From: CALLVF01 sp964632205 | GTDB taxonomy: Bacteria > Patescibacteriota > Microgenomatia > UBA1406 > GWC2-37-13 | Length of the DNA stretch: 64,000 nucleotides | NCBI GenBank assembly: GCA_964632205.1 | Contig: CAZWBE010000001.1 | Coordinates: 1 to 64,000 of the forward strand | Direction of reading: 5' to 3' | Shown: piece by piece, positions 30,190-38,522 of the stretch | How the letters are laid out: every line of letters begins with the position of its first letter | Numbering within the stretch: the first letter of the stretch is position 1 | The notes under the pieces: generated by a model | What the model was told of the DNA's origin: nothing | Database searches by the model: none | What the model saw: only the letters and a program-made list of their open reading frames with translations | Made by a program: the position numbers and the translations under genes

Positions 30190-31830
30190 ATGAAGCTTAA
30201 ATATATTTTTGTCTCTGGTGGCGTTATTTCGGGGATTGGTAAAGGAACAACGACTGCTTCAATCGCTCTTCTTTTAAAATCAGCCGGTTACCGGGTCGCG
30301 CCAATTAAATTTGAGAATTATCTCAATATGGATGCCGGAACCATTAATCCAATTGAGCATGGCGATGTTTTTTTATGCGAAGATGGAACAGAGGCGGATA
30401 TGGATATTGGTAGTTACGAAAAATTTTTGGATGAAAATATGGGAAGGGAAAATTTTGTCACCATGGGTCAAATTTACAAAACAGTGATTGATAAAGAACG
30501 TCGCTTTGAATTTCAAGGAGAAGATGTTGAGGCTATCCCTTATATAACGGATGAAATCATAAGACGAATTCATTATTTAGCTGACATTAAAAGAGCGCAA
30601 ATCGTCATTATTGAATTAGGCGGAACCGTGGGTGAATACCAAAATGTTCTTTATTATGAGGCTTCTCGTATTCTTACTCTAAAACATCCAGGTGATGTTA
30701 TTCATGTTCATGTTAGTTACGTACCGACACCGAAACATTTAGGCGAGCCAAAAACAAAACCAACCCAACTGTCGGTTAAGATGCTTAATTCAATGGGAAT
30801 TCAACCTGATATTATTATTGCTCGCAGCGAAAGATATCTCGATCAACGACGTCGTGATCGTTTTGCTCTTTTTTGCAACCTACAACCCGAGATGATTATT
30901 AGTAACCCTGATTTACCAACAGTTTATGAAATTCCCTTAATCCTTTCTCAACAAAATTTAGAAATAAAAATATTAAAAAAATTAAATTTAAAACCGCTAA
31001 AAGCCGATCTTAAAAATTGGCAAAAATTAATTGCTTTAATTAAAAAACCAAAAAAGATTAAGAGTCAAATTGCCATTGTGGGAAAGTACTTTGGTACCGG
31101 CGATTATCAACTGCGCGATTCTTACGCGGCTTTATTTGATGCCATTGATCATGCATGTTGGCATCTTGGGGTAGAAGGAAAAACCTCTTGGATTGATGCG
31201 GAAGAGGTTGAAAAAAAAGGTACTTCAATCATCGGTCATCCTGATGGAATTATTGTTCCTATTGGTTGGGGGCCTCGAGGAGCAGAAGGGATGATCCAAG
31301 CCGCTTCTTATGCTCGCCAGAAAAAAATTCCATATTTGGGTCTTTGTTATGGGATGCAACTGGCTGTGGTCGCTTTTGCTCGTGATATTTTAGGGTGGAG
31401 AGGGGCTAATACGACTGAAAATCAACCAAAAACAGAATATCCTGTTATTCATCTCATCCCAACACAAAAAGAATATCTTAAGCGGCGGGCCTATGGAGGG
31501 TCAATGAGATTAGGAGCTTGGAAAGCCAATTTACGCAAAAAAACCCTGGCTTTTTCTATCTACCAAAGTCATCAAATATCAGAACGCCACCGTCATCGTT
31601 ATGAAGTAAACAAAAAATATGTTCCTCACTTGGAGAAAAAAGGGTTAATTATAAGTGGACGGTCGGTGGTAGAAAATTTAGTTGAAATTATTGAGCTACC
31701 CCAGTCAATTCATCCATTTTATTTTGGTATTCAGGGTCATCCCGAGTATAAAAGTCGACCACTAAGACCCCACCCTGTCTTCACTGAGTTCATTAAAGCT
31801 TGCCAAAAGAAAGAAAAAATGTTACAATAA
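30190..31830 (+). CDS. pyrG: CTP synthase
   Basis: UTP to CTP amination enzyme, 546 residues. The synthetase domain has GGVISGIGKGTTTAS and the KTKPTQLSV nucleotide-binding segment. The glutaminase domain has the nucleophile in GLCYGMQ, then SERHRHRYEVN and GHPE. It is divergent: the usual KxDPYxNxDPGT reads KFENYLNMDAGT, and the usual GGTVGDIES reads GGTVGEYQN. In the E. coli enzyme that DIE triplet contributes to CTP binding, so feedback control may differ. All catalytic residues I can place are kept. Confidence 0.92.
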   Translation: MKLKYIFVSGGVISGIGKGTTTASIALLLKSAGYRVAPIKFENYLNMDAGTINPIEHGDVFLCEDGTEADMDIGSYEKFLDENMGRENFVTMGQIYKTVIDKERRFEFQGEDVEAIPYITDEIIRRIHYLADIKRAQIVIIELGGTVGEYQNVLYYEASRILTLKHPGDVIHVHVSYVPTPKHLGEPKTKPTQLSVKMLNSMGIQPDIIIARSERYLDQRRRDRFALFCNLQPEMIISNPDLPTVYEIPLILSQQNLEIKILKKLNLKPLKADLKNWQKLIALIKKPKKIKSQIAIVGKYFGTGDYQLRDSYAALFDAIDHACWHLGVEGKTSWIDAEEVEKKGTSIIGHPDGIIVPIGWGPRGAEGMIQAASYARQKKIPYLGLCYGMQLAVVAFARDILGWRGANTTENQPKTEYPVIHLIPTQKEYLKRRAYGGSMRLGAWKANLRKKTLAFSIYQSHQISERHRHRYEVNKKYVPHLEKKGLIISGRSVVENLVEIIELPQSIHPFYFGIQGHPEYKSRPLRPHPVFTEFIKACQKKEKMLQ

Positions 31831-31868
31831 ATTTACAATAAATATTAGAAATTAGAAATTTATCTTTC

Positions 31869-32195
31869 GTGGCAAATTCATTTAAATACCAAGACAAAAT
31901 TTTTTCTATTGGCGATACGGTTAGTCTCCATTATAAAATTAAAGAGGGTGATAAAATCCGCACACAAATTTTTAAAGGAATATTGATAAAAGTTAAAGGC
32001 AACACACTGGCTAACCGGATGATTACGGTAAGAAAAATTTCTCGCTCAGGGATTGGAGTTGAACGAATTGTTCCTTTGATTTCTCCTTTTCTTACTGATA
32101 TTAAATTAATTAAAAAAAGTCGATATTCTAAAGCAAAAGCATATTTTATTCGTCATCTTCCCGAATCAGAAATTAGGCGTAAGCTCTATGCATGA
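31869..32195 (+). CDS. rplS: 50S ribosomal protein L19
   Basis: A 108-residue ribosomal protein of the large-subunit interface. Family marks are GDTVSLHYKIKEGDKIRTQIFKG, VRKISRSGIGVERIVPL and a C-terminal RYSKAKAYFIRHL. The start is a GTG codon at 31869. Its stop overlaps the next gene's ATG (ATGA). Confidence 0.94.
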   Translation: MANSFKYQDKIFSIGDTVSLHYKIKEGDKIRTQIFKGILIKVKGNTLANRMITVRKISRSGIGVERIVPLISPFLTDIKLIKKSRYSKAKAYFIRHLPESEIRRKLYA

Positions 32196-32575
32196 GATCT
32201 CCTAATAAGAATAAGAAAATAGGTGATATTGGTGAGGAGATTGCCGCTGAATTTTTAAAAAAAAGAGGTTTTGAGATTATTAATCGTCACTTTACTTCAC
32301 ATTGGGGAGAAATTGACATTATTGCTAAAAAAAATAAAAATAAAATTTGTTTTATTGAGGTAAAAACTCGTTTAGGAGAGGCAAAAGGAAAGCCCCACGA
32401 AGCTTTCACCTTTTTTAAAATAAAAAGTTTAAAAAGGGCAATTAGTTATTATCTTTTGAAAAATAAACTAAAAAATTATAAACTATCTTTAGATTTTATC
32501 TCAATTATTTTACATCCCGATTTAACTTTAAAGAAACTTAAGTATTTTGAAAACGTGCCATTAAAAGACATGTAA
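32192..32575 (+). CDS. YraN family (UPF0102) endonuclease-like protein
   Basis: A 127-residue protein of the YraN/UPF0102 family, related to Holliday-junction resolvase/restriction-endonuclease folds. It shows GDIGEEIAAEFLKKRGFEI, HWGEIDIIA and FIEVKTR, which carry the E...GEID...EVK active-site pattern. It commonly sits next to rplS, as here. Function in vivo is undefined. Confidence 0.88.
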   Translation: MRSPNKNKKIGDIGEEIAAEFLKKRGFEIINRHFTSHWGEIDIIAKKNKNKICFIEVKTRLGEAKGKPHEAFTFFKIKSLKRAISYYLLKNKLKNYKLSLDFISIILHPDLTLKKLKYFENVPLKDM

Positions 32576-32593
32576 TTAGTAATTCTTAACGAA

Positions 32594-32603
32594 GGGAGGT
32601 GAG
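32594..32603 (+). promoter_or_regulatory. Strong Shine-Dalgarno site for the membrane protein at 32608
   Basis: GGGAGGTGAG lies 4 nt from its end to the ATG at 32608 (8 nt from the GGAGG core). An in-frame GTG at 32599 is part of this site and is therefore unlikely to be the start. Confidence 0.85.
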
Positions 32604-32607
32604 AAAG

Positions 32608-33258
32608 ATGATTGAATTGATTAACTCAGTGTTAGCCAGATTCTGGATAAAATTTATTAATTTTCTTCCTGACTTTTTTGGTGGTTTATTAATTCTTATT
32701 GCTGGCTTTATTTTTGCTGGCTTAATAAAAAGAATCATTACTACTGTTTTTGCTTTTTCAAAGATTGATAGTCTTTTACCCAAAGCTAAACTTTTAGGTC
32801 GAAATGATGTAAAACTTTGGCAGGAAATAATTACAGAAATTATCAAATGGACGGTTGTTATTCTTTTCTTAATACCAACTTTAGAGATTTGGGGCCTATC
32901 TAAAGCTATCGGGGTTCTAAACCAATTTTTGTTTTACCTACCTAATGTGATGGTGGGAGTCATCATCTTATTTATTGGTGTAATTATTTCTAATTTAGTG
33001 GCTGGTTTAGTTAAACATAGTATTACCACCGTAGGCGCCGCATCAGCGGCAACTATTTCCGTGGTTGCCAAATCAACTGTCTTATTTTTTACGATCCTCA
33101 TCACTTTAAATCAGTTAGGAGTAGCTCAAGACCTGATTAGAATTTTGTTTACGGCCATTGTCGGGATGCTGGCTTTAGCCGGCGGTTTAGCTTTTGGTTT
33201 GGGAGGTAAAGATATAGCAAGAGAGATTTTGGAGGAATTGAAGAAAAAAATTAAGTGA
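32608..33258 (+). CDS. Small mechanosensitive-channel-like membrane protein
   Basis: A 216-residue protein with about four to five transmembrane helices. The repeated helix pattern and the C-terminal ALAGGLAFGLGGKDIAREIL resemble the conserved TM-helix family and the pore helix of MscS-type channels, but the cytoplasmic beta and alpha/beta domains of MscS are absent. It may form a small channel or a stress-related membrane protein. It has a strong ribosome-binding site. tRNA-Glu follows 20 nt downstream. Confidence 0.75.
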   Translation: MIELINSVLARFWIKFINFLPDFFGGLLILIAGFIFAGLIKRIITTVFAFSKIDSLLPKAKLLGRNDVKLWQEIITEIIKWTVVILFLIPTLEIWGLSKAIGVLNQFLFYLPNVMVGVIILFIGVIISNLVAGLVKHSITTVGAASAATISVVAKSTVLFFTILITLNQLGVAQDLIRILFTAIVGMLALAGGLAFGLGGKDIAREILEELKKKIK

Positions 33259-33278
33259 GGTATAATTATTATTTATCT

Positions 33279-33351
33279 GGCCCCATCGTCTAGTGGTCTA
33301 GGACAATAGGTTTTCAGCCTATCAACCGGGGTTCGAATCCCCGTGGGGTCA
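33279..33351 (+). tRNA. tRNA-Glu (anticodon TTC)
   Basis: Plus-strand cloverleaf: acceptor GGCCCCA/TGGGGTC, anticodon stem ATAGG/CCTAT around TTTTCAG (TTC), and a T-arm with GGGGTTCGAATCCCC. A TATAAT box lies at 33261-33266. The discriminator is A and CCA is not encoded. Confidence 0.94.
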
Positions 33352-33515
33352 CCCCCTTTCACTTATTAAAAAATTAGCTCTTCAAAGATTACTTTAAAAT
33401 TTTTCTTTATTGTTGCAAAAGTAAGATCTTAATAAAACTAAGAATCAAGCGTTATTTTTCTTTAATTTGTGGTAATAATAAATCTCTTAATCTTTCTTTA
33501 TTACCTTAAAATTGG

Positions 33516-33521
33516 TATAAT
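33516..33521 (+). promoter_or_regulatory. -10 box of uvrB
   Basis: TATAAT ends 12 nt before the uvrB ATG, predicting a leader of only a few nucleotides. I see no clear LexA-type operator in the 180-nt region between tRNA-Glu and uvrB. Confidence 0.55.
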
Positions 33522-33533
33522 ATTTAGTTTGGT

Positions 33534-35609
33534 ATGTTTAAATTAACCTCCTCCTTTCAACCAACCGGCGATCAACCGCAAGCGATTGAAAAATTAGTCG
33601 CCGGCGTTTCTCTTAGCCTTAAAAATCAAGTCCTTCTTGGTGTTACAGGCTCAGGAAAGACTTTTACCATGGCCAATGTCATTCAGGAATTGCAAATGCC
33701 TGCTTTAATCATCTCTCACAACAAGACTTTAGCCGGGCAGCTTTATCAGGAGATGCGAGATTTTTTTCCGGAAAACGCAGTTTCTTATTTTGTTTCTTAT
33801 TATGACTATTATCAACCGGAAGCCTATATTCCCCAAACAGACACTTATATTGAGAAAGAAGCCCAAATAAATGAGTTAATTGATAAGTTACGTTTACAAT
33901 CCACCACCAATATTTTGACGAGGAATGACACTATCGTTGTTGCCTCGGTTTCTTGTATTTATAATATTGGCTCACCTATTGAATACGGTCGGTTTATCTT
34001 GGAGTTGAAGATTGGTCAAGAAAACTCAATTAAAGAAATCACTCATCGCTTAGCTCAACTACACTACGAGGGAAGTGAGTTTGATTTTAAACGAGGAACT
34101 TTTAGAGTTAGAGGTGATTATATTGATATTTACCCGGCCTATGAGGATAATGGGTATCGGATATATTTGGACAATGGCCGTATTAGAGGGTTTCAAAAAT
34201 TTGATCCCATAACAGGAAAAGAGTTAAATAGCCAAGAGAAAGAGACTGTTAAAATCGTTATTTATCCCGCTAAGCATTACATGATGGAGGCAAAGACTTT
34301 TGAGAAGGCGGAACCGGTTATCCGTCAAGATTTAGAAAAAGAATCAAACGAGCTAAAAAAACAAGGTAAAACTCTGGAGGCGGAAAGACTTATTCGACGG
34401 GTTAATTATGATTTGGAGATGATAAAAGAAGTAGGATATGTTAATGGCATTGAAAATTATTCTCGCTATTTTGATGGTAGAAAACCAGGTGATCCACCTT
34501 ATACATTGCTTGATTATTTTAGACAAGCCTATGGCGATCACTGGCTGCTTTTTATTGATGAGAGCCATATGACCATTCCCCAGCTGCGGGGTATGTATAA
34601 TGGTGATTTCTCGCGAAAAAAAACTTTGGTTGAGTTTGGTTTTCGTCTTAAAGCCGCTTTTGATAACCGGCCCTTAAGATTTGAAGAATTTTACCCGATA
34701 CCTTCTCATATTATTTATGTCTCCGCTACGCCTGATGAATGGGAAATGATTCAAGCAAAAAAGTCAGTTTTAAAAATTATTAGAGCTAACAAAAAACAGC
34801 CTCTTAAAAATCTTGGTTTAGTGGAACAACTAATCAGGCCAACAGGGATACCGGATCCAAAAATTATTGTCAAACCGGCTAAAAATGAAATTGAGGATTT
34901 AGTTAAAGAAATTAAAAAGAGGTTAAAAAAAGGAGAAAAAATTTTAGTTACTACTCTAACAAAAAGAATTGCAGAAGATTTAGCCGACTATCTGAAAGAA
35001 AAGGGAATTAAAGCTGAATATCTTCATTCTGATATTGAAACATTAGAACGATCAGATATCTTAGATAATTTAAGAAAAGGACAATTTGATGTTTTAATCG
35101 GGATAAATCTTTTGAGAGAAGGACTTGATCTGCCGGAGGTGTCTTTGGTGGCGATCCTTGATGCCGATAAGGAAGGTTTTTTGCGGTCAAAAATTGCTTT
35201 GATTCAAACGATGGGAAGAGCGGCGAGAAATGTTTTAGGAGAAGTAATTTTATATGCCGACAAAGTTACCTCTTCAATGAAAGAAGCAATAAAGGAAATA
35301 GATAGAAGACGAAAATATCAAGAAGAATTCAATAGAAAAAATAAAATTATTCCCAAAACCATCATTAAACCAATCCGTGAAAAAATCATTGTCGGTGACG
35401 AAAATTTTGGAATTATCACAGATAAAAAACAACCCCTTGTCAATAATGATTACTTATCCAGTATTAAAACCGAGTCATTAACGCCTTATGACCGGAAAAA
35501 ATTGATTAAAAAACTAGAACGGGTAATGAAAAAACAAGCCGAAGATTTAAACTTTGAAATCGCCATCAAGATAAGAGATAAGATAAAAGAATTAAAAGGA
35601 GAAAGTTGA
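33534..35609 (+). CDS. uvrB: Excinuclease ABC subunit B
   Basis: DNA damage-recognition helicase of nucleotide excision repair, 691 residues. Walker A GVTGSGKTFTMA and the beta-hairpin YYDYYQPEAY are near the N-terminus. The DESH motif, SATP, and the helicase C-terminal GINLLREGLDLPEVSLV follow. The C-terminal UVR domain (LERVMKKQAEDLNFEIAIKIRDKI) binds UvrC. uvrA follows after 18 nt. Confidence 0.97.
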   Translation: MFKLTSSFQPTGDQPQAIEKLVAGVSLSLKNQVLLGVTGSGKTFTMANVIQELQMPALIISHNKTLAGQLYQEMRDFFPENAVSYFVSYYDYYQPEAYIPQTDTYIEKEAQINELIDKLRLQSTTNILTRNDTIVVASVSCIYNIGSPIEYGRFILELKIGQENSIKEITHRLAQLHYEGSEFDFKRGTFRVRGDYIDIYPAYEDNGYRIYLDNGRIRGFQKFDPITGKELNSQEKETVKIVIYPAKHYMMEAKTFEKAEPVIRQDLEKESNELKKQGKTLEAERLIRRVNYDLEMIKEVGYVNGIENYSRYFDGRKPGDPPYTLLDYFRQAYGDHWLLFIDESHMTIPQLRGMYNGDFSRKKTLVEFGFRLKAAFDNRPLRFEEFYPIPSHIIYVSATPDEWEMIQAKKSVLKIIRANKKQPLKNLGLVEQLIRPTGIPDPKIIVKPAKNEIEDLVKEIKKRLKKGEKILVTTLTKRIAEDLADYLKEKGIKAEYLHSDIETLERSDILDNLRKGQFDVLIGINLLREGLDLPEVSLVAILDADKEGFLRSKIALIQTMGRAARNVLGEVILYADKVTSSMKEAIKEIDRRRKYQEEFNRKNKIIPKTIIKPIREKIIVGDENFGIITDKKQPLVNNDYLSSIKTESLTPYDRKKLIKKLERVMKKQAEDLNFEIAIKIRDKIKELKGES

Positions 35610-35627
35610 AAATGTTAATTTTTAACT

Positions 35628-38522
35628 ATGATGGATGTTATTAAAATTCGCGGAGCCAGACAGAATAATTTAAAAAACATTAATCTCGATATTCCTAAAA
35701 ATCAATTGGTGGTAATAACGGGAATTTCTGGTTCAGGTAAATCATCATTAGCTTTTGACACGATTTATGCCGAAGGCCAAAGACGATATGTCGAATCACT
35801 TTCCGCTTATGCTCGCCAGTTTTTGGGGGTGATGGATAAACCTGATATTGATTTGATCGAAGGATTATCGCCATCGATTTCTATCGATCAAAAATCAACC
35901 TCTCATAATCCACGCTCAACTGTGGGGACAATCACAGAAATTTATGACTATTTGCGATTATTATTTGCCCGTGTTGGCCATCCTCATTGTGTTAAATGCG
36001 GTGAAGAGATTAGAAAATTATCGCTTGATGAAATTGTTGACCGGATTAGCGAAGAAATTTTTCGCCAAGTACAAAAAGATAAAATAAAACCACATTTATT
36101 CCAGATTCTTTCCCCTGTTGTCCGTCAGAAAAAAGGCGAATTTAAAGATTTATTTAACAATTTAAGTAGTAAGGGTTACCAAAAAGTAATTGTTGATGGT
36201 AATTTAATTTCTCTCAATGAGGAAATAAATTTGATTAAAACCAATAAACACACCATTGAGGCAGTCATTGATTCCTTTAGGTTTGACTATAATGGAGCCA
36301 AAAAAGAAAAAAGTAAAGAGAATTTACGGACTCGATTAGTTAAAGCGGTGGAACAATCTTTGCTTTTATCTGATGGGCTGGTCATTCTTAATGTGGGAGA
36401 AAACTATAACATTCGCTTTTTGTTCTCTGAAAAATTTTCCTGTCCTAACTGCAATATTGCTCTACCGGAAATTGAACCAAGAATGTTTTCTTTTAATTCT
36501 CCCTTAGGCGCCTGCGAGAAATGTCATGGGATTGGAACAATTTTTGCTGTTGATCCGGAGTTAGTCCTTAACAAAAATTTAAGCCTTAATGAAGGAGGAA
36601 TTTTGCCTTTTAATAAATTTTTTTTTCATGAGACTTGGTATGTCCGATTATTAAAAAAAATGGCTGAGGAGGAAGGAATTGATCTCAATAAACCGATAAG
36701 TAAGTTAAGCGAAGAAGAAATTAGAAAAATTCTTTACGGAACGAATAAAATTTATCGGGTACCGGGTGTTAATCGTTATGGAAGATCAACCGTCATTTAC
36801 GAAAAATTTGACGGGATTATAACGGAAATGGAGCGACGCTATTTTTCCTCTCAGAATACTGTTTCTGGTGAAATTCAAAAATACATGAGAGAGGAAATTT
36901 GTCCTCAATGCCAGGGAGCTCGTTTAAAAAAGGAAGTTTTAGCTATTACCATTAACCAATTAAATATTAGCCAAACAGCCGATAAATCAGTAAATGAGTT
37001 ACTTTTATATCTTCAGGATTCTCTAAAAAAATCTTTAAATAATTATGAGCAAATGATTGCCCAACCAATTATAAAAGAATTAGTCACCCGATTAACTTTT
37101 TTAGATAATGTTGGTCTTTCCTATTTAACTATTTCGCGGCCGGCAAAAACTTTATCTGGTGGTGAAGCCCAACGGATTCGTTTAGCCTCTCAAATTGGCA
37201 GTGGTTTAACGGGTGTTCTTTATGTTTTAGATGAGCCCTCAATTGGTTTGCATCCTAAAGACGTTCATTCTCTCGTTTCAACACTTTATCATTTAAGAGA
37301 TTTAGGTAACACATTAGTTGTCGTTGAGCATGACCGAGAAACAATAGAATCAGCTGATTATGTAATTGAATTAGGACCTAAAGCTGGTAAAGAGGGGGGT
37401 AAAGTAGTTTTTTCCGGCACGGTAAAAGAACTCAAAGCCTCTAATTGCTTAACTGGCCGCTTTTTATCGGGAAAAATGAAAATAGAGTTGGCTGATAAAG
37501 AAAATTTTTCCCTAAAAAAAAACCAGGGATGTTTAATTCTAAAGGGGGCAAAACAATATAATCTCAAAAATATTACCGTTAGCTTTCCTTTAGGAAATTT
37601 AATTGCCGTTACCGGCGTTTCCGGTAGTGGCAAATCGACTTTAATTGTTGATACTTTATATCGCGCCTTAAAATATTATCTTGAGGGGTATTATGGAGAA
37701 AAAATGGGTCAATTTGAACGATTAGAAGGTTATCAATATCTTGACAGAATCTATTTAGTGGATCAATCGCCGATTGGAAAAACTCCTCGATCTAATCCGG
37801 CCACGTATGTTGGTTTTTTTGATGATATCCGAGCCGTTTTTGCTCAAACGGTTGCCGCCAGGGCAGCCGGATTTAAAAAAGGAAGGTTTTCTTTCAATGT
37901 TAAAGGTGGTCGTTGTGAAAAGTGTGGTGGGGCAGGCGTTTTGAAAATTGAAATGCAGTTTATGGCCGATGTTTACGTCACTTGTGATGTTTGTAATGGT
38001 TTAAGATATAATCAAGAAACTTTAGAAGTTACTTATAAAGAAAAAAATATAAGTCAGATTTTGGCAATGACGGTTGATGAGGCGGCCGTTTTTTTTCAAA
38101 ATCATCCCCGGATTTTTCAAAAATTACAACTTTTACAAAAAGTCGGGTTAGGTTATATTCAATTAGGTCAACCGGCGCCGACTCTTTCTGGAGGTGAGGC
38201 TCAAAGAATTAAGTTAGCTCATGAATTATCGAAAAAAGAGACTGGCCGGACACTTTATATATTAGATGAACCAACAACCGGTCTTCATTTTTATGATATT
38301 AAAAAATTACTTTTTACTTTAAAAGAATTAGTTTTTCGGGGAAACACCGTCATTATTATTGAACACAATCTTGATGTGATTAAGAATTGTCAATATATTA
38401 TCGATCTGGGACCGGAAGGTGGTGATAAAGGAGGTTATGTTGTTTATCAAGGGGAAATTGGTGGTATTATAAATGTAAAGACGTCATATACTGGAAGTTA
38501 TCTGAAAAGAGTCATTCTATGA
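35628..38522 (+). CDS. uvrA: Excinuclease ABC subunit A
   Basis: Damage-sensing ABC ATPase, 964 residues. Two ATPase modules are visible: GISGSGKSSLAFDTIYAEGQRRYVESLSAYARQF at the N-terminus and GVSGSGKSTLIVDTLY in the second half, each with its LSGGEAQRI signature. Three CxxC zinc sites are present (the last is CEKCGGAGVLKI). Two consecutive ATG codons start the frame. The stop overlaps the following gene (ATGA at 38519-38522). Confidence 0.97.
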   Translation: MMDVIKIRGARQNNLKNINLDIPKNQLVVITGISGSGKSSLAFDTIYAEGQRRYVESLSAYARQFLGVMDKPDIDLIEGLSPSISIDQKSTSHNPRSTVGTITEIYDYLRLLFARVGHPHCVKCGEEIRKLSLDEIVDRISEEIFRQVQKDKIKPHLFQILSPVVRQKKGEFKDLFNNLSSKGYQKVIVDGNLISLNEEINLIKTNKHTIEAVIDSFRFDYNGAKKEKSKENLRTRLVKAVEQSLLLSDGLVILNVGENYNIRFLFSEKFSCPNCNIALPEIEPRMFSFNSPLGACEKCHGIGTIFAVDPELVLNKNLSLNEGGILPFNKFFFHETWYVRLLKKMAEEEGIDLNKPISKLSEEEIRKILYGTNKIYRVPGVNRYGRSTVIYEKFDGIITEMERRYFSSQNTVSGEIQKYMREEICPQCQGARLKKEVLAITINQLNISQTADKSVNELLLYLQDSLKKSLNNYEQMIAQPIIKELVTRLTFLDNVGLSYLTISRPAKTLSGGEAQRIRLASQIGSGLTGVLYVLDEPSIGLHPKDVHSLVSTLYHLRDLGNTLVVVEHDRETIESADYVIELGPKAGKEGGKVVFSGTVKELKASNCLTGRFLSGKMKIELADKENFSLKKNQGCLILKGAKQYNLKNITVSFPLGNLIAVTGVSGSGKSTLIVDTLYRALKYYLEGYYGEKMGQFERLEGYQYLDRIYLVDQSPIGKTPRSNPATYVGFFDDIRAVFAQTVAARAAGFKKGRFSFNVKGGRCEKCGGAGVLKIEMQFMADVYVTCDVCNGLRYNQETLEVTYKEKNISQILAMTVDEAAVFFQNHPRIFQKLQLLQKVGLGYIQLGQPAPTLSGGEAQRIKLAHELSKKETGRTLYILDEPTTGLHFYDIKKLLFTLKELVFRGNTVIIIEHNLDVIKNCQYIIDLGPEGGDKGGYVVYQGEIGGIINVKTSYTGSYLKRVIL

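Noticed and set aside
32599..32607. GTG start for the channel-like protein
   Set aside because: This GTG is part of the GGGAGGTGAG ribosome-binding site; the ATG at 32608 is correctly spaced from it.
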